From NCBI GenBank assembly GCA_019279435.1, contig JAAALK010000082.1, positions 20,551,116 to 20,615,115 on the forward strand: a stretch of DNA of 64,000 bases, given 5' to 3'. This DNA is from Zizania palustris. Its lineage: Eukaryota > Streptophyta > Magnoliopsida > Poales > Poaceae. This document shows, one piece after another, positions 22,956 to 34,242 of the stretch. How positions within the stretch are numbered: position 1 is the stretch's first letter; the number at the start of each line of letters is the position of its first letter. Made by a program: the position numbers and the translations under genes. Below the pieces are notes generated by a model that was not told the origin of the DNA, searched no databases, and was given only the letters and a program-made list of their open reading frames with translations.

Positions 22956-24368
22956 GGTGCCGTTTGGTTCAGGAGTCTGATAGAACGGAATGACTCCATT
23001 CCAGATTCTAAGAACGGATTGGTTCCGTTCTGCGTTTGGAAGCAAGAATGGAGCCACTCTGTTTTTTATTTGGTTCTGGAATCTGATAGAACGGAATGGT
23101 TCTATCCCTTGTTTGGTTCAAGAGCAGAAATCAAACACAAAATACAATGATTAGTACATAATTTCAATAGTTCAACACACATAATTCAAAACACATAATT
23201 AAGTCCATAATTTCAAAAGTTAGCACATAATTTTAATAGTTCAACACACATAGTTCCACACATATATAGATCCATAATTCAACACACATAATTCAAAACA
23301 CATTATTAGGTCCATACTAAAATGATATGTGTAAACATAGCTAATAATTAGTTTTGATTAAGAAAGGTTGAGATCCATGATATCTTGTAAAGCAATGGCA
23401 ACTTCATGAACGCTCTTGCAATATCGGGATTAGCCACCAAATAAGCGAAATACTTGGATTTGTGCTCGAGCTCAAAACCTGGAAGGTTGTCCACCTCCTC
23501 AAACAAACCATCTGGTGTTGTCTTAGCCGCGGCCACTTCCTTGATGACTTCTGCTAATGAGGCTAGTGTTTCAGTACCACGATCTATTGCTCCAACCAAG
23601 CCATCTACTACACTGTCATCATTCTTAGCTCTTTTTGATGGTTTATTACCTAATGATGTCCCACTCTCATCCATCTATATGATACAACAAAGATAATATT
23701 ACCAATTTACATTACAAATCACCTATTTTCAGTGCATTACAAATCAAGAATTCATTACCTTGAGGCAAATAGTCTAGTTCTTCCAATTCCCTTTTTATGC
23801 TCCTCTAAAATCCAGATCTGATACATTCAACAAATATTCAACAAATCGATTTCAGATCTGAAATCCGGCCAGGCAACAGGCCACCGCACCACAGCCGGCC
23901 AGGCCACAGGCCACCGCAGCCGGCCAGGCCATGCGCAGCCACGGGCGCAGCCAGCCACGCGCGGGCGCAGATGGGCATGACCATGGGCACAGCAGGGCGC
24001 AGCCAGCCACGCGCGAGCGCAGTAGGCCACGCGCGGGCGCAGATGGGCATGGCCGCGGGTGCAGCAGAGCGCAGCCAGCAGGCGCGCGCGACGCCGTTGC
24101 CGGTGCCTGGAGAGGAGCGCCGAGAGGAGAGGGTGTGGGAAGAAGAACAAACCTTTTTTCGGAGAGGGAGGCGTGCGGGCTGCGGACGGGAGGGACGGGG
24201 AAGGAAGGAGCCGCTCGGTTCCTTCTTTTTTTGGGGAACGGATGGTTCCGGATCTGAGGGGGATCTTCTCTTTTTGGAGCCACTCCGTTCCACTAAATTC
24301 TAAGCCAAACACCTCAAAAATTGAATGGAGCCATTCGCTTCCACCAGACTCCTGAACCAAACAGCACC
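22956..24368. mobile_element. PIF/Harbinger deletion derivative H2 (1413 bp)
   Basis: Same ends, same target TAA (22953-22955 and 24369-24371) and same LTR position as H1, but about 2.2 kb shorter. The transposase gene and the 5' half of ORF1 are gone: the sequence jumps from GTCCCACTCTCAT (about 23669, matching 4940) to CCATCTATATG (matching 7156). CTCAT occurs at both breakpoints. It could only move with transposase supplied from elsewhere, for example H1. Confidence 0.93.
23348..23674 (-). pseudogene. H2 remnant of ORF1 (Myb/SANT-like protein C-terminus)
   Basis: Retains the KPSKRAK basic patch and the ISWISTFLNQN end. The Myb/SANT domain is removed by the deletion. It keeps 13 codons (EVIKEVAAAKTTP) that are missing in H1, so H2 was not derived from the present H1 sequence but from a shared ancestor. 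Confidence 0.8.
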
Positions 24369-26745
24369 TAAAAGGAGAGTCATTTTGTAATTTTACTTTT
24401 AAGTTTTATAAGGTAATTTTCAGAATTGCTAATTCTGAAATTACTAAGGGTCTATGTGTCAAATGGGGGCTTCTAGAAGAAGAGTTGGTAGGATATTATC
24501 CCCCAAGTTGGCGGAACAATTTGAGGACTCTAGAGAAAAAATTTTCAATGAAAATACATGAGAGAACTTGCTTTTGAAGCTGCTTGTGACGAGGAACAGG
24601 ATTTTCAAGCAGATTTCGGATTAAACACAGTGTTTTCGGCAAATACTGTTCCTGGTAAGTCTATTTCCAGCACTGGTTCATTTTGTGGTTAAATTTGATT
24701 TTGTGCTGCATTTTCTGAAAAATCTAGTGCAGAACTTGATCTAGATGTCCAAGTAACTTTTGTTGGGAATAGTTTGAGTGATCCATTTTTGAAAGTTACA
24801 ACATGTTTCTGTGATGTCTTCTGAATTATTTTTCTGCTCAAAGTAGGCACCACAGTCCTGGAAACATTATTCTGAAATGTGGTTCAGTTTTGATTTTGCT
24901 CTCCACATGTTTGATGAAATGTTTCATCAAGTGTTCATCAGGCTCTTGGCTGATAATTGAAGTAGTTTTTGAGTGATTTCATGTTTGAATGATGAACTAA
25001 ATATTTTTTGTTGATCAAGATGGATCTATGAGTTTAGGAAGCCTTCTTGAGATACTATGTTTTTAGGCTTTGTGTTGAATGTGTTCAGTTCATCTGATCC
25101 ATGAGGTTAGTCTGGTTCTAAATGATTCTGTGATCTGTGTATGTGAAGAAGGCCTAAAAAGTTGATCAGAATCTCTTGACTAGTTTAAACTTCAAACTGC
25201 TGTTATTACTTCTCTTATTTGAACAGTTTGATTTGTTTCTGGTTGCTTAAAGGTGTTCTTTAGAAATTGAAATATCATCTCTGACTTTTATCATCATGTT
25301 TTCTATAGGATGGATGTTCAGCTTCTGAGATCAGTTTCTGTACTGTTTTAAAAGGTTTGTTTGTCAAAATTGTGTCAAGTTTTATGATATTGAATTTGAG
25401 TATCTGAATCAAATCCAGTCAAGTGTGTTTGAGTATTTGAAAAAGATTTGAATCCTGAAGTTCTCAAATTCAATTCTCTTGTGCTGATTTTGTAGCTTCC
25501 TTTCTAGAACTTCAAGAGTACTTTTTCAATTGTGTTGATCAAATTGCTGAAATCTCATCTGTTTTGAAAGTCAGTTCCAAGTCAGATTCAGCACCTGTTT
25601 TCAGAGAAATGTTTATAGGATCTGATCTAATTTTTTATCTGAATTTTTCATCTCTACTGATTTGTGTTCTCATGTTTGTCTAGCAAGATTTTTCTGTTTA
25701 CTGTCAATACAGAAGGTTTAGTGTTCAGTTTTTGTCAGATTTACTTCAGTCTGCTGTTCTGTTTTATATGGTCACTGTTCTAGTTAGTGATTGATGTCTA
25801 CTCAATGGGTACAAATTGAAATCAGGTATTTTCAGTATGTTCTAGTTGCTGTAATGTACTGTTGATGAATTAACTCATGTTTGGGATTGATTAGTGCTGA
25901 TACAGTACTCTTGTGAGTTCTGTTTTGAAATTTGTTCTGTTTTTACCACATGTATGTTGAGTACTGAATCTGTGTTATAATCTGAAAAACAAAATTTAGC
26001 TCCTCATTTTAATCAAAGTTCAGAGCAAATTTCTGTGAGAAGAGAATTGTGAATTGATACAGTACTTCTGAATTGATACAATGTGCTGTTTTTGATTTTC
26101 ATATTCGATACAGTGATTTCAGCTCTTCTGTTTTTCATTCTGAATCTGTGAATTCCAACAACAAAACTGGTTCTGATTTGCTCTGAGTTTGAGTTAATAC
26201 AATTGTTAGATTGTAATTACTTCAAGTCTAAGTCTGTGATTCTGTTTGTATGATATTTTCAGACGTGCTACAGTGTATTCATCAATAACTTCTTGTGTGG
26301 TATTTCCTGTTTTAGCAAGCTATTATATCTAATTCTGAACTAGATCTTGATTGCTGAATTGAAATTAATTTCAATTTAAATTTCTCAAAAGGGCTTAAAA
26401 CTTGAGTAAAGAACCTTATTGAAATACATTATTACTATTCATCATCCGACAAATTTCAGAGTTACAGGGATGTCATTTGAAATTAAATTGAAACAAGCTG
26501 ATTCTCTTTTACAAACTTGAATTGATCACTTTTGTGAGTGTTTTGGTATTTGTCAATTAAAATCTTGAAACCAAGCTGTTGAGTGGCTTTCTATCTTGTG
26601 GAGCTCAGTTTTTGTACTGATTGGATTAAAACGTGAAACTGTGTTTTTAGAGGTGCGTTGGGTGATTTGATTATGCCATCACATTCGAAATAAAGTGTTG
26701 AGGCGCCTATTCACCCAGCTCTTGTCACCATTCCGATCCCATAGT

Positions 26746-29106
26746 CTGCTTGATCTAGAGCACTAGAAAGTACTTGAGCTCACCCATGAGGCTCATCTCA
26801 AACTCGCTGTGCATCTGCTTAGAAAATTTGGACACAAGCTCATTAGTAGAACCACCAAATACAATATCGTCCACGTAAATCTGAGCAATCAAAAAGTCTG
26901 AGTCATCTCTGAGCAAGAAAAGAGTCTTGTCCACAGAACCCATCACAAAACCACTCCCCAACAAAAACTGCTTTAGACGGTCATACCAAGCCCTGGGAGC
27001 TTGCTTCAGATCATATAAAGATTTCTGCAGCTTGAACACGTGTCGAGGAAACTTAGGGTTCTCAAAACCGGGGGGCTGCCTAACATACACCTCCACCTCT
27101 ATATGCCCGTTCAGAAAAGAACTCTTGACATCCATTTGAAAAAGTTTAAAACCTTTAGAAGTACCAAATGCCAAAAGAATGCGAATGGACTCAAGACAAG
27201 CAACAGGGGCGAAAGTCTCCTCAAAATCAATACCCTCTTTCTGGCAAAAACCCTGGGCAACTAATCGAGCTTTGTTGCGCACCACAACCCCATCTTCACC
27301 TTGCTTGTTCGTAAACACCCAGTTGGTGCCTATGGGGTTGCATCCAGGTGGCAGCTCAACTATTGTCCAAACTCGATTGCGAACAAAGTTCTCAAGATCT
27401 TCTTGCATGGCGTTTATCCAATTTGAGTCAGAAAGAGCATGAGAAACATCTCTGGGCTCAAAAGAGGCAACAAAAGCAGACTCAGCAAACACAGCAAGTG
27501 AACCAACAGAAGAACGCAAGGACCTCGAAGTGAGATCATCGATGATGAGCTCTAAGGAGTGATCACGTTGAACTGCTCGGGATCCTAGGTGATCTAAAGT
27601 CACCTCACCAGAGTCAGCAACTTGCACATCTGGACTCAGCTGAGGGGGCTCAATCGAAGTGGAAGCAGTGATCAGAGGTCCGCCCTCATCCTTAGTCGAA
27701 GTCTCAGAAGGTGTGGGGTCTGCAGGCTGTTCAGAAGGCCCACCCTCATCAATAGCAGGAGCGTCATCATCTTCCTCAAAGATGGACTCTCCAAGCTCAT
27801 CATCTCCAGAAAGCTCAAAAGAAGGAGTGTGTGAAGGCATGGACTCATCAAAAGAAACCTCGCAAGTCTCGACAAGCTGCTGGGAGTCGAGGTTCCAAAC
27901 ACGGAAGCCTCGAGAATGCAAAGCATAACCAAGAAAGACTCCATCCCAGCAACGAGACTCAAACTTGTCCAAATGCCCTCCCTTCTTGAGAACAAAGCAC
28001 TTGCAGCTAAATGCTCGCAAGTGACTCACCTTGGGTTGTCTGCCGAACCGCAACTCATAAGACATCTTACCTAGGTAAGCTCTAAGAAAAATGTGGTTGG
28101 CCAGATAGCAAGCCATGTTCATGGCTTTAGCCTAAAAGTGCCTAGGAGTCCTATGCTCTTCGAGCATCGTCCTGGCCATATCGACCAGCGTGCGGTTCTT
28201 TCGTTCGACAACACCGTTCTGTGGGGGAGTGTAAGGAGCAAAAAACTGGTGCTCAAGACCCTGATCACTACAGAAGCTGACGAACTGAGAGTTCTTGAAC
28301 TCAGAGCCATTATCAGAGCGAATTGCTCACATTAGACCATTGTTCTAATTCTTCAGCTTCAAAATCAGGTCATGAACAAACTGAAAAGCCTCATCCTTAG
28401 ACTCTAGAAAGAAAACCCACGAGAATTGAGAAAAGTCATCAACAATCACAAGCGCGTACCACTTCCCACCGACTGAGCGTACTCGAGCTGGTCCAACAGT
28501 ATCCATGTGTAACAGCTCTCCCGGGTACGAAGTCATCACCTGAGTCACAGGTGCGTGAGAAGCAGCAACCATTTTCCCATGATGACAGGGATGGCAAACT
28601 AGATCCTTCTCCATCTTAAGCTTGGGCAATCCTCGGATAAGATCCATAGAGCTCAATCTAACTAGCAGATCAAAGCTCAAATGACCTAACCTCCTATGCC
28701 ACTTCCAGAGCTCAGAGGAGGATCCAATGATCAAACAGTGAGAAGGGCATAAAGAACTAGAGAAATCAATCCGAAAAACCTTACCGAAGGGTAAGATCTG
28801 GCAAACCAAAGATCCTCTAGAATCAACAACAGATGACATACCCTCCTTGAAGCGAACCTCTAAACCATCCTCAAGAAGTTGCGAAACCGAGATCAAACTA
28901 AAATTCAAGTTTCCAACCAATGCAACAATCTTCAAAGAGAAATGATCAGAGATGCGAATCGAGCCAATACCTTGTACCTTCCCTTGACCACTGTTCCCAA
29001 AAGTGATGTACTCCTTGGAGCTCGGGGGAGTGAGGCTGGAGAACCATCTACGATGTCCCGTCATGTGGCGAGAACATCCTGAATCCATGATCCACACGTC
29101 CTCCAA
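26746..29106 (-). pseudogene. Copia pol of element M, right copy
   Basis: A single frame without shifts runs from the protease DSGCSRHMTG (about 29085) through the pre-integrase zinc region, the integrase core with HMDTVGP, SDNGSEF and VVERKN (all three catalytic positions present), a long Ser/Glu-rich linker and RT with IYVDDIVFGG (about 26875). It ends after IKQT at the X LTR, so there is no RNase H. Stops are at about 28345, 28329, 28130 and 26755. The 455-codon stretch 28122-26755 is fully open. It is less damaged than the left copy at 10230-12581. Confidence 0.9.
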
Positions 29107-29123
29107 TCCTCAATCCTGCAAAA

Positions 29124-31005
29124 TCAATGGGCATAAGTGGGAGCAAACGGTGCAACACCAGGTTTTGCAAAGGAGCTAAACCAGTGTCGAGCCATCTGCT
29201 CGAAAGTAGGAAAGCAGAAGGAATCATAAGTATCTGGACAAAAGTGCGGCTCAAATCACGGTCCTCTGTTCTGCCTAAAGTTTCGGCCACGAGGTCCAAA
29301 TCTGTATCCAGAACGACCTGGAGCTCTGCCGGAACGAAAACCATCCTCCGGAGCACGGTCATGAAAGTCTTCTCCTCTATCACCACCTACACGACGCGGC
29401 CTAGCCTCTAGCCTCTCTCCACATCGAGGGACTCTCTGTCTACCACCCTGCTGGTAGAACTGCTCCTGCCCACCTCGAGCTCTCTCTGCTCTCTCAACCC
29501 ACTTTCTCCTGAAGCAAAACTCCTCAAGATGCTCGTCTCTCTGACAAAACTCACTGTGATAGGTAGGCTTCTTGGGATGTTGTTGAGGCTTGGGGTTCTT
29601 AGGCTTGGTGGTGTTGGGTGTAGACTCTTTGGTGTGAGAGGGTCCAGGTAGAGAGTCAAGAGAAGTGTGGAGTTGTTTTGGTTTCGGGATCCAGATAGGC
29701 TTCTTGGGTGGAGCTTTAGGGTGTTCTTGGAACACTCCATCCTTGTGCTGATAGGCCTGAAAAGACTCAGTGGAGTGAGTCTTGAGATATCTCTGCTCTG
29801 GAGTGATCTTACTTCACTCCACTACACGGCTAATGGCACTCTCAAAGTCAGCCTTGGTGTAGGTGTAACCTACCCCAAACCCATCCTGCCTCTTGAACTA
29901 CTGCATCATCATGCCAAGCTATGGCTCTTTGGCACTCACCCAACTTAGTATCTAACAGAGGTAAAAGTTCTCGTTCTAAGCATCAGCTAGCTCCTTTCTC
30001 AAGGAAGCTAGCACCTCCACCTGAGACAAGTAGATCTCACACTCTCTATCAACTTGAACAGACTTCTCAGCTTTTAGCTTGATTAGTTCCACTCTCAGGG
30101 ACAAGCAGTTCTCACAAACAGTGGGTGGAACTGACAAGGTCTCAAGCTCTAGCTTAGTCTGCTCCAGCTCAGCTCTCACTCTCGCTAACTCGCCCAACTG
30201 CTCATCACTCTTGGCTCTCAGCTCAGCTAAACTAGCTAGATGGGATGGGCAGTCTACATAGGGCAGGACAACAATGGCATGAGCATCTTTCAGCTCCAGC
30301 TGAGCGCTTTCAAGCTTAGTGGCCAAAGCGTCTCTGTCATCTACCCTCTCTGTGTACCTAGACTTCAGAGTCGTTAGGTCACACAACAGCACCTCACAGT
30401 TAGGGAACTCACTGCTACCACCCAAGAAGGGTAAGAAGATAGACTCTCAATCTTGCCATTGGCCATGGCAAGCTCACTCTCAAGCTCATCTATCGTCTTG
30501 TTAGCCCCTCTAAGCAGTTTCTCCCGATACCTCAACTCTTGATAGTTCTCTTCTAGCAACTTAACGACTTCTTGTTCATAGGAAGATACCTTTTCATCAT
30601 CGTCGTCATCGGAGTTGTAAGATGAGCTCTTTTCTTCCTTATCCCCAAGAGCCATTGAGCAAATGCTCTTGCGGGATCTTTGGCTATGACACGAGCGACT
30701 CTTCGGCTTGTCCCCGAAGGCCATGAAGCAGAGGCCCACCAGATCATCCTTGTCCTTCCCCTTCTTGATCATGATCTCTTCATCACTTGACCTTGAAGAT
30801 GAGGAAGAAGACGACGACCTCTTAGAGTAGCTTCTCTCCATCTCGGCGAAAAAGGCCTTGTCTCACTTCTTGTTCTCACGCCGGTAGTCCTTCAGTGCTT
30901 TTCAAAATAACCTCGTCTTGGGCTTTCCCTTTGTGAAGGTGGAGCTGTGGTGCTTGCCGGAGTCGTAGGAGCTACCACCGGTTTCCTTCTTGTAACTCTT
31001 CCGAA
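29124..31005 (-). pseudogene. SIRE-type gag of element M, right copy, N-terminus missing
   Basis: Same architecture as the left copy at 12608-14500: it begins at an LTR-gag fusion near 31005, then Ser/Asp-rich, coiled-coil with cysteine pairs, Pro/Lys linker and Arg/Gly-rich basic tail, ending at TGA 29126-29124. A one-base loss near 30425 (within CCAAG.AAGGG) splits the coiled-coil frame in two; the left copy is not broken there. Because the LTR-gag fusion is identical in both copies, the loss of the leader, primer site and capsid happened before the duplication. Confidence 0.8.
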
Positions 31006-32660
31006 GAGGGGGTGAATGGGCGCCTAAAAAATTCTTTCGAATCAATGGATAATCAACGGAAACAAACAAATCAAAGACAGTGAAAATAATCTAACCTAAA
31101 AATGACCGGTGTCCTAATCGAAAAGACACCAACAAAGTGTTTAAAGGCAAATCAACAAGACATTCAACTCATAGGCATTTCACGCATCATAAAGATAATC
31201 ATACAAGCATTTAATATAAAAACACAATAACAACAGATGATTTAAAAATGTTCTCAACCAATCATAAATCACAAGCAGTCCATAAGTGAAATACACCACA
31301 TATTTTAGCGCATTTAATCTTGACAAAATAAATGCAGGAAGTAAACTTTCTGTGGATTTAATTCATCTGTTGCAGAATATTCAGATCAACAAAAACAATG
31401 CACGAAAATATCTAAGACTAAAATATTTTCATCAATTGAAACAAGCTCAGGTTAATCTTCAAAAGTAATCAGCAGAGAAAATAGGGATTACTGTTTTCAG
31501 TTGACTCTAGTTCACAAGTGACCGAACAGCTTGTGCGCAGCAAAACACCTCACGCATCCTCTGCCGAAGAAACATTGCGCTGCTTTCCCTTGCCAAACAC
31601 CATGATGAAAATCATGCATCATAGAAGCAATGTCATGACTTCCACTCCGTAGCAGCGGCCCTGTCCAATCGGTGGCCCTACCCATAGTGTAGCGTAGGGC
31701 TACGCCTAAGGCTGCCGCTAGCTCCTAGCATGTGCAGTAATGAAGCTGCTCGGCTGCCAACGCCGTGCACTGCTTCCCGTGTGCACCTACTCGCACTGCT
31801 GCACCTGGCTAGGCTATGCCTGCACGCAAGCCACGCCACCTGAACAACATGCACCGAACCCCACGCCTACAGCTGCTGCTGCAGCCTACACGCTCAAACG
31901 CCTGCGCCCTACGCGTCCAGGCTCTGCACGCTAGGGGCCGCGCCTTGGCTTTTCCGCTTGTGTTGATGGCGCAGAAAATCCAGACCGAGCGTGCCGGCGA
32001 TGTGAAGAAAAACAAGCGGTCAGCGGCGGCGGTTTGTGCGGAGAAAAAATGTGGCGGCCCAGAAGAGACCCAAAAAATTGAACTTTGTTTTTTTAATTGC
32101 AAATGAGTTGACCCTAACCCTAGGGGGTTGGGGCATATTTATAGGCAGCCCAACCAATGGGAAAAAGACAGATTTACCCCTAGGGTAAATTACACTAACG
32201 CTGAAAATAAAATGGAAAATTACCGAACTGTCCTTAGTGTTTTTTACAGACTCGATTAACATAGACTGTGGGCCTAAAGGCAAAATAATAAAATCCTAAA
32301 TACAGATAATCAGTGGTCTTCAGTTTTGCGCTGAAATTGACAAAGCATCCACCATCTTCGCACCGTGTACCCGGATTGGGTCGGCCAGATTCCGTGGCTC
32401 CCTCAGCCCATGTACCTGAGTCAATCCCGGTCAATAGACCAGTGGATCCTCTGCCGCTCCTAGTACATGTACTCAGATTGGGCTAGCCCGACTTCGCGGC
32501 CCCTCTGCCCGGCAGTCGCTCGCTGCCCGTGTACCTGAGTCACACACAGCCCAGACACGACAGGTCTCATCTTCTCTTCATGTCTCCTCTTTGACTTCCG
32601 TTAACAATCACTCATCACATCTAGAGCCATAAGGCCCATGCTCTTCAACATGACACCTCA
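31006..32660 (-). repeat. Element M 5' LTR, nearly complete
   Basis: Minus-strand LTR starting TGAGGTGTCATG at 32660 and running to the fusion with gag at about 31006. It belongs to the same LTR family as S (34243-35810), T1 and T2. A TATA-like CTATAAATATGCCCC lies near 32150-32136. The last roughly 30 bases, which in T1 read through to GGTCCTACA, are missing. The doubled 118-bp U3 motif is at 32340-32545. To the right the RT of Z is interrupted in a WYE codon run, so M is inserted in Z. Confidence 0.82.
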
Positions 32661-33228
32661 ATTCGTACCAAGAACTAGGAGCTTGCTTGAGCCCATATAA
32701 AGCCTTGTGAAGTTTAAAAACTCTATGCGGGTATTTGGAATGTTCAAAGCCAGGGGGTTGCTTGACATACACATCCTCTCCTATGAAACCATTAAGGAAG
32801 GCACTTTTTACATCCATTTGATAAAGTTTAAAACCACGAGACAATGCAAAAGCAAGCAAAATCCTAATGGCGTCAAGTCGAGCTACCGGTGCAAATGTTT
32901 CTCCAAAATCAACTCCCTTGACTTGAGTATTACCCTAGGCCACAAGTCTAGCCTTGTTTCTCACTATAGTCCCATCCTCCCCCAGTTTGTTTTTGAAAAT
33001 TCATTTTGTCCCAATGATATGAATGCTAGGGGGTGGATCAACAAGAATCCAAACTTTATTTCGATCAAAATTTTCTAGTTCTTCATGCATGGCGTTGATC
33101 CAACTTGCATCAAACAAAGCATGCCTAACATCTAATGGCTCAAAATTAGTGACAAAATAAGAATCAATGAAGTGAGCATAAGATCGGGTTACCCTTTCAT
33201 TTATCTCACCGATGATCTGCTCAGGAGG
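32661..33228 (-). pseudogene. Copia RT fragment of element Z
   Basis: Minus strand: linker with MPPEQIIGEINERVTRSYAHF, then the RT start (WINAMHEELENF, KVWILVDPP), YQMDVKSAFLNGFIGEDVYVKQPPGFE and YGLKQAPSSWYE, where the M LTR cuts in at 32660. The frame changes near 33000. The remainder of RT, with the YVDD box, and RNase H are not in the window. The upstream part of the same pol lies at 39393-40960, on the other side of CACTA element K. Confidence 0.85.
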
Positions 33229-33399
33229 CACTATAAGAAAACAGAAAGTTTTCGTCAGCTAAAATAACTTCCATCAGCCTCAAGTGGCCGACGGAAGTTA
33301 GGTTGCATTTTTTCGCGGCCGATCAAATCCCCCTAACTTCCGTCGGCCAGCATTAAAGCCGACGGAAGTTAGGGGGTTTTTCCTCAACCGCACGCGCGT

Positions 33400-33800
33400 A
33401 TAGGGAGACCTAACTCCTTGTACGCGCCCACACCCGCCGCCGCCTCCCGCGCCCAGCCCACGCCGCCGCCACCACCCGCCTCTGGCCCGCGCCACCGCCC
33501 CGGCCACCGGCCGCCCGCCGCTCGCCCGCCGCCTCCCGCCGCCCCAGCCACCCACCTCTGGCCCACGCCGCCGCCCGCCTCGCGCCCGCGCCACCGCCCG
33601 CCTCTGGCCCACGCCACCGCCCCGGCCGCCGCACCCCTATCCGGTCCCGCCCACTACCGGCCACCGCCTTGTGCCCAGCGCCGGTTCGCCCATCACCCGC
33701 CGACCTCCCGCTAGCCGGCCGCCCGTCGTCGCCCGCCGGCCTCCGGACATCGTCGCGGCCCATCGCCGCCCATCGTCACCGCCCGTCATCGTCCAACGAT
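33400..33800. other. CpG-rich island inside K
   Basis: Nearly pure C/G sequence with repeated CCGCC and GCCCGC words, then a change to AT-rich DNA at about 33800. Overlapping long frames on both strands are composition artefacts; none resembles a known protein. It could be the promoter and 5' untranslated region of the K gene or a captured fragment of a host first exon; I cannot tell which. Confidence 0.5.
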
Positions 33801-34242
33801 CAAGTAATTTTTTCGGCTTTTTTTCACTTTTATTTGTGAATTATGTGTCACATAAATTGTTAATGTGTTATTAGAAGATATGTGTCACATAAATAGTTGT
33901 TACGTACACTACCTTCACACCTTTTAGGTGAGTATGGCGTGCGGAGAGGCGATGCCATACTCACTTCACATATCTCAGAATTGTTGTTTGCATATACCTG
34001 AGGCTAGTGTACGTCTAAAATGAATTATTTTTATAAGGAGAGAATTTTATCGCATGCGCTAGAAAAATGAAACAATTAATAAACTTTCCGTGCAGCCTTG
34101 TCATAATGCAGATTACTTTCTGTTAATCAAGGCAATCTACAGTCAGATAGCCCATTTTATTTTTTGATTAATTATTTTAAACATACTTAATCAATAGTAC
34201 AAATTGGTTTCAACTATTACCTCATCGGGAGTAATTAACCGA

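Larger units (their letters stand above)
22344..26745 (+). repeat. Element X 3' LTR, complete, interrupted by H2
   Basis: TGTGAAACC start after polypurine tract 22333-22343; end near CCGATCCCATA at 26745, comparable with the CCGATCCCACA end of the Z LTR. Without H2 the LTR is about 2.99 kb. A TTCAATAAATAGG stretch (22857) is the likely TATA region. On the right it abuts M RT after IKQT, so X was inserted in the M pol gene and the right-hand target bases should be near GTCTG. The left target copy is not in the window. Confidence 0.8.

Noticed and set aside
33298..33763. Gly/Arg-rich or Pro/Ala-rich frames in the CpG island of K
   Set aside because: Composition artefacts with equal openness on both strands and no family resemblance.
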